Shown piece by piece: positions 60,585 to 61,507 of a stretch of DNA of 61,507 nucleotides. The stretch lies in assembly GCF_029937575.1 (NCBI RefSeq), contig NZ_JAPYPS010000022.1, positions 1 through 61,507 of the forward strand, written 5' to 3'. The notes under the pieces are model-generated. The model was not told the DNA's origin. It was given only the letters and a program-made list of their open reading frames with translations, and ran no database searches. The position numbers were made by a program, and so were the translations under genes. The DNA comes from Nocardioides sp. GTDB lineage: Bacteria; Actinomycetota; Actinomycetes; Propionibacteriales; Nocardioidaceae. How positions within the stretch are numbered: position 1 is the first letter of the stretch; every line of letters begins with the position of its first letter.

Positions 60585-61232
60585 TCAGCCGAACGACAGC
60601 CGGAAGTCGCTCAGGCGCAGCGTGGTCAGCTGAGTCGCTCCCCGCAGGTAGCCCAGGGGCCCGTCGGGGGCGAAGTCCCACCGGGCCCGTCCGGGCAGCG
60701 CCTTCGCGGAGCCCTTCATGCCGGCCGCCTTCTCGCCGCCGCCCTCGGGCAGCTCGGGCTGGTAGGTGGCCTGCTTGAACGGGAGCCGCGGGGCGAGGCG
60801 TGAGACGTCGGTGAACGAGGCGCTCGCGATGGGTGCCTGCCCCAGCGACGCGCTCCACTCGGTGGAGGACAACGGTCCGCGACGCGACGACTCGAGCTCG
60901 AAGTCGCAGAGTCCCTTCGGGATCGCCCACAACTCGCGCCCGCCGGCGACGGAGGCGGGGGAGTCGACCCAGATGTCGGTGATCGTGACCGCACGTCCGT
61001 GACCCTCGTCCTTGCCCATCAGCCGCGCCACCAGCAGCTCGCCGTACGTCAGCGGGCTGCCCTCGGTGTAGTCGACGAAGGCCGCGCCGTAGATCCCCGC
61101 CGGACGCACGGCGTCGACGCCCTGCTTGAGGCGGAAGACACTGAGCCACATCGACCCGACCATCGGCCACGGAGCGGGGGGATAGGCAACCTGCTCGTAG
61201 GGGAGCTCGGGTGGTGTGGAGGGGCCGGTCAT
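60585..61232 (-). CDS. Acetoacetate decarboxylase-fold protein
   Basis: A 215-residue protein resembling the acetoacetate decarboxylase (ADC) superfamily: GIYGAAFVDYTEGSPLTYGELLVARLM and WAIPKGLCDFELE recall the core strands; a Lys of ADC (Schiff base) may be represented by the K in PKG. The N-terminal YPPAPWPMVGSMWLSVF is also typical. The activity is uncertain because many members of this fold lack decarboxylase activity. Convergent with the small gene of the desaturase operon. Confidence 0.75.
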   Translation of the reverse strand: MTGPSTPPELPYEQVAYPPAPWPMVGSMWLSVFRLKQGVDAVRPAGIYGAAFVDYTEGSPLTYGELLVARLMGKDEGHGRAVTITDIWVDSPASVAGGRELWAIPKGLCDFELESSRRGPLSSTEWSASLGQAPIASASFTDVSRLAPRLPFKQATYQPELPEGGGEKAAGMKGSAKALPGRARWDFAPDGPLGYLRGATQLTTLRLSDFRLSFG

Positions 61233-61507
61233 GGCAGCACCCTAGCCAGTGGGCGTCGCTCGACTTCGGATTGTCTGTCAGCGCGGCCGGCAGACGGTGA
61301 TGACCGAGATATGCCAGGACACGACAGCCGAACGATGCTCGGCATCACCACCGGTGCGACGAATCAGCTGACCTCGTCAACGAACTGGCCCAGTCGCTCA
61401 TGACGACGATCATCGCATCCGACACCCCGCCCCAGCACGACGGCGCACTACTTGCTATGCGTCTGACTTAGATCGGCATTTGGCTGGAGAATCAGCCCAC
61501 AACTTGG
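61233..61507. other. Right edge without a gene
   Basis: Upstream region of the ADC-fold gene. A plus-strand open frame continues through it as a shadow only. No tRNA, repeat or promoter can be named. Confidence 0.5.

Overview
The window is about 70% G+C, with strong codon bias, many GTG starts and actinobacterial hallmarks: WhiB1, a SigH/RsrA pair with its zinc anti-sigma factor, a SigF-type sigma factor with an RsbW-like partner, a nickel superoxide dismutase with its maturation protease, the 24-residue ribosomal protein bL37, and a DUF445/DUF2231/DUF2785 set. Overall it looks like a Nocardioides-like member of the Propionibacteriales (inference from gene content, not from a marker gene).

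Region 1 (1 to about 11,000) is accessory and partly decayed. It starts with an acyl-CoA dehydrogenase divergent from a TetR regulator, with palindromic GTAC-rich operators between them and a 25-bp exact direct repeat on either side of the block. Next come a second TetR gene coupled to a hotdog thioesterase, an MFS fragment abutting a frameshifted TetR fragment, and an unrecognised gene whose upstream operator matches the one in front of the second TetR gene. A 53-residue excisionase-like gene, the 3' part of a tRNA gene (likely attachment-site remnant) and a transposase tail point to a degraded integrative element. Short hypothetical genes follow, bounded by strong hairpins, then a SnoaL-like gene, a VOC gene and a YefM/YoeB toxin-antitoxin pair.

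Region 2 (11,150 to about 30,500) is mixed core and lineage-specific: a cold-shock protein, MFS transporters, a lipoprotein, a PfkB kinase, an alpha/beta hydrolase, a 1016-residue coiled-coil membrane protein built on an exact 67-residue repeat, a BNR-repeat protein with a MoaD/ThiS-like partner, a Ser/Thr kinase with a PPAGP-repeat linker, a secreted HExxH protease, a cytidylyltransferase, an S4 protein, an FKBP, a sulfotransferase-like protein, a CBS protein and an inositol-monophosphatase-type phosphatase.

Region 3 (30,500 to about 43,400) is a conserved actinobacterial block: rsgA, aroA, DoxX, SRAP, an alpha/beta hydrolase, sigH-rsrA, bL37, thioesterase, GNAT, a ThDP enzyme, DUF2785, a PdtaS-like kinase, whiB1, and the rsbW-like/sigF pair. 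A GGAAT-N18-GTT promoter for sigH lies in the end of the preceding gene.

Region 4 (43,500 to 61,507) holds an HxlR regulator, a methyltransferase, divergent sodN/sodX, malic enzyme, zwf, MDR and SDR oxidoreductases, a NicO-type metal exporter with a His-rich loop and a secreted partner, a 1603-residue secreted metallophosphoesterase with a triplicated cysteine-containing module, and a TetR-controlled desaturase/ferredoxin-reductase operon resembling mycobacterial desA3 and its reductase.
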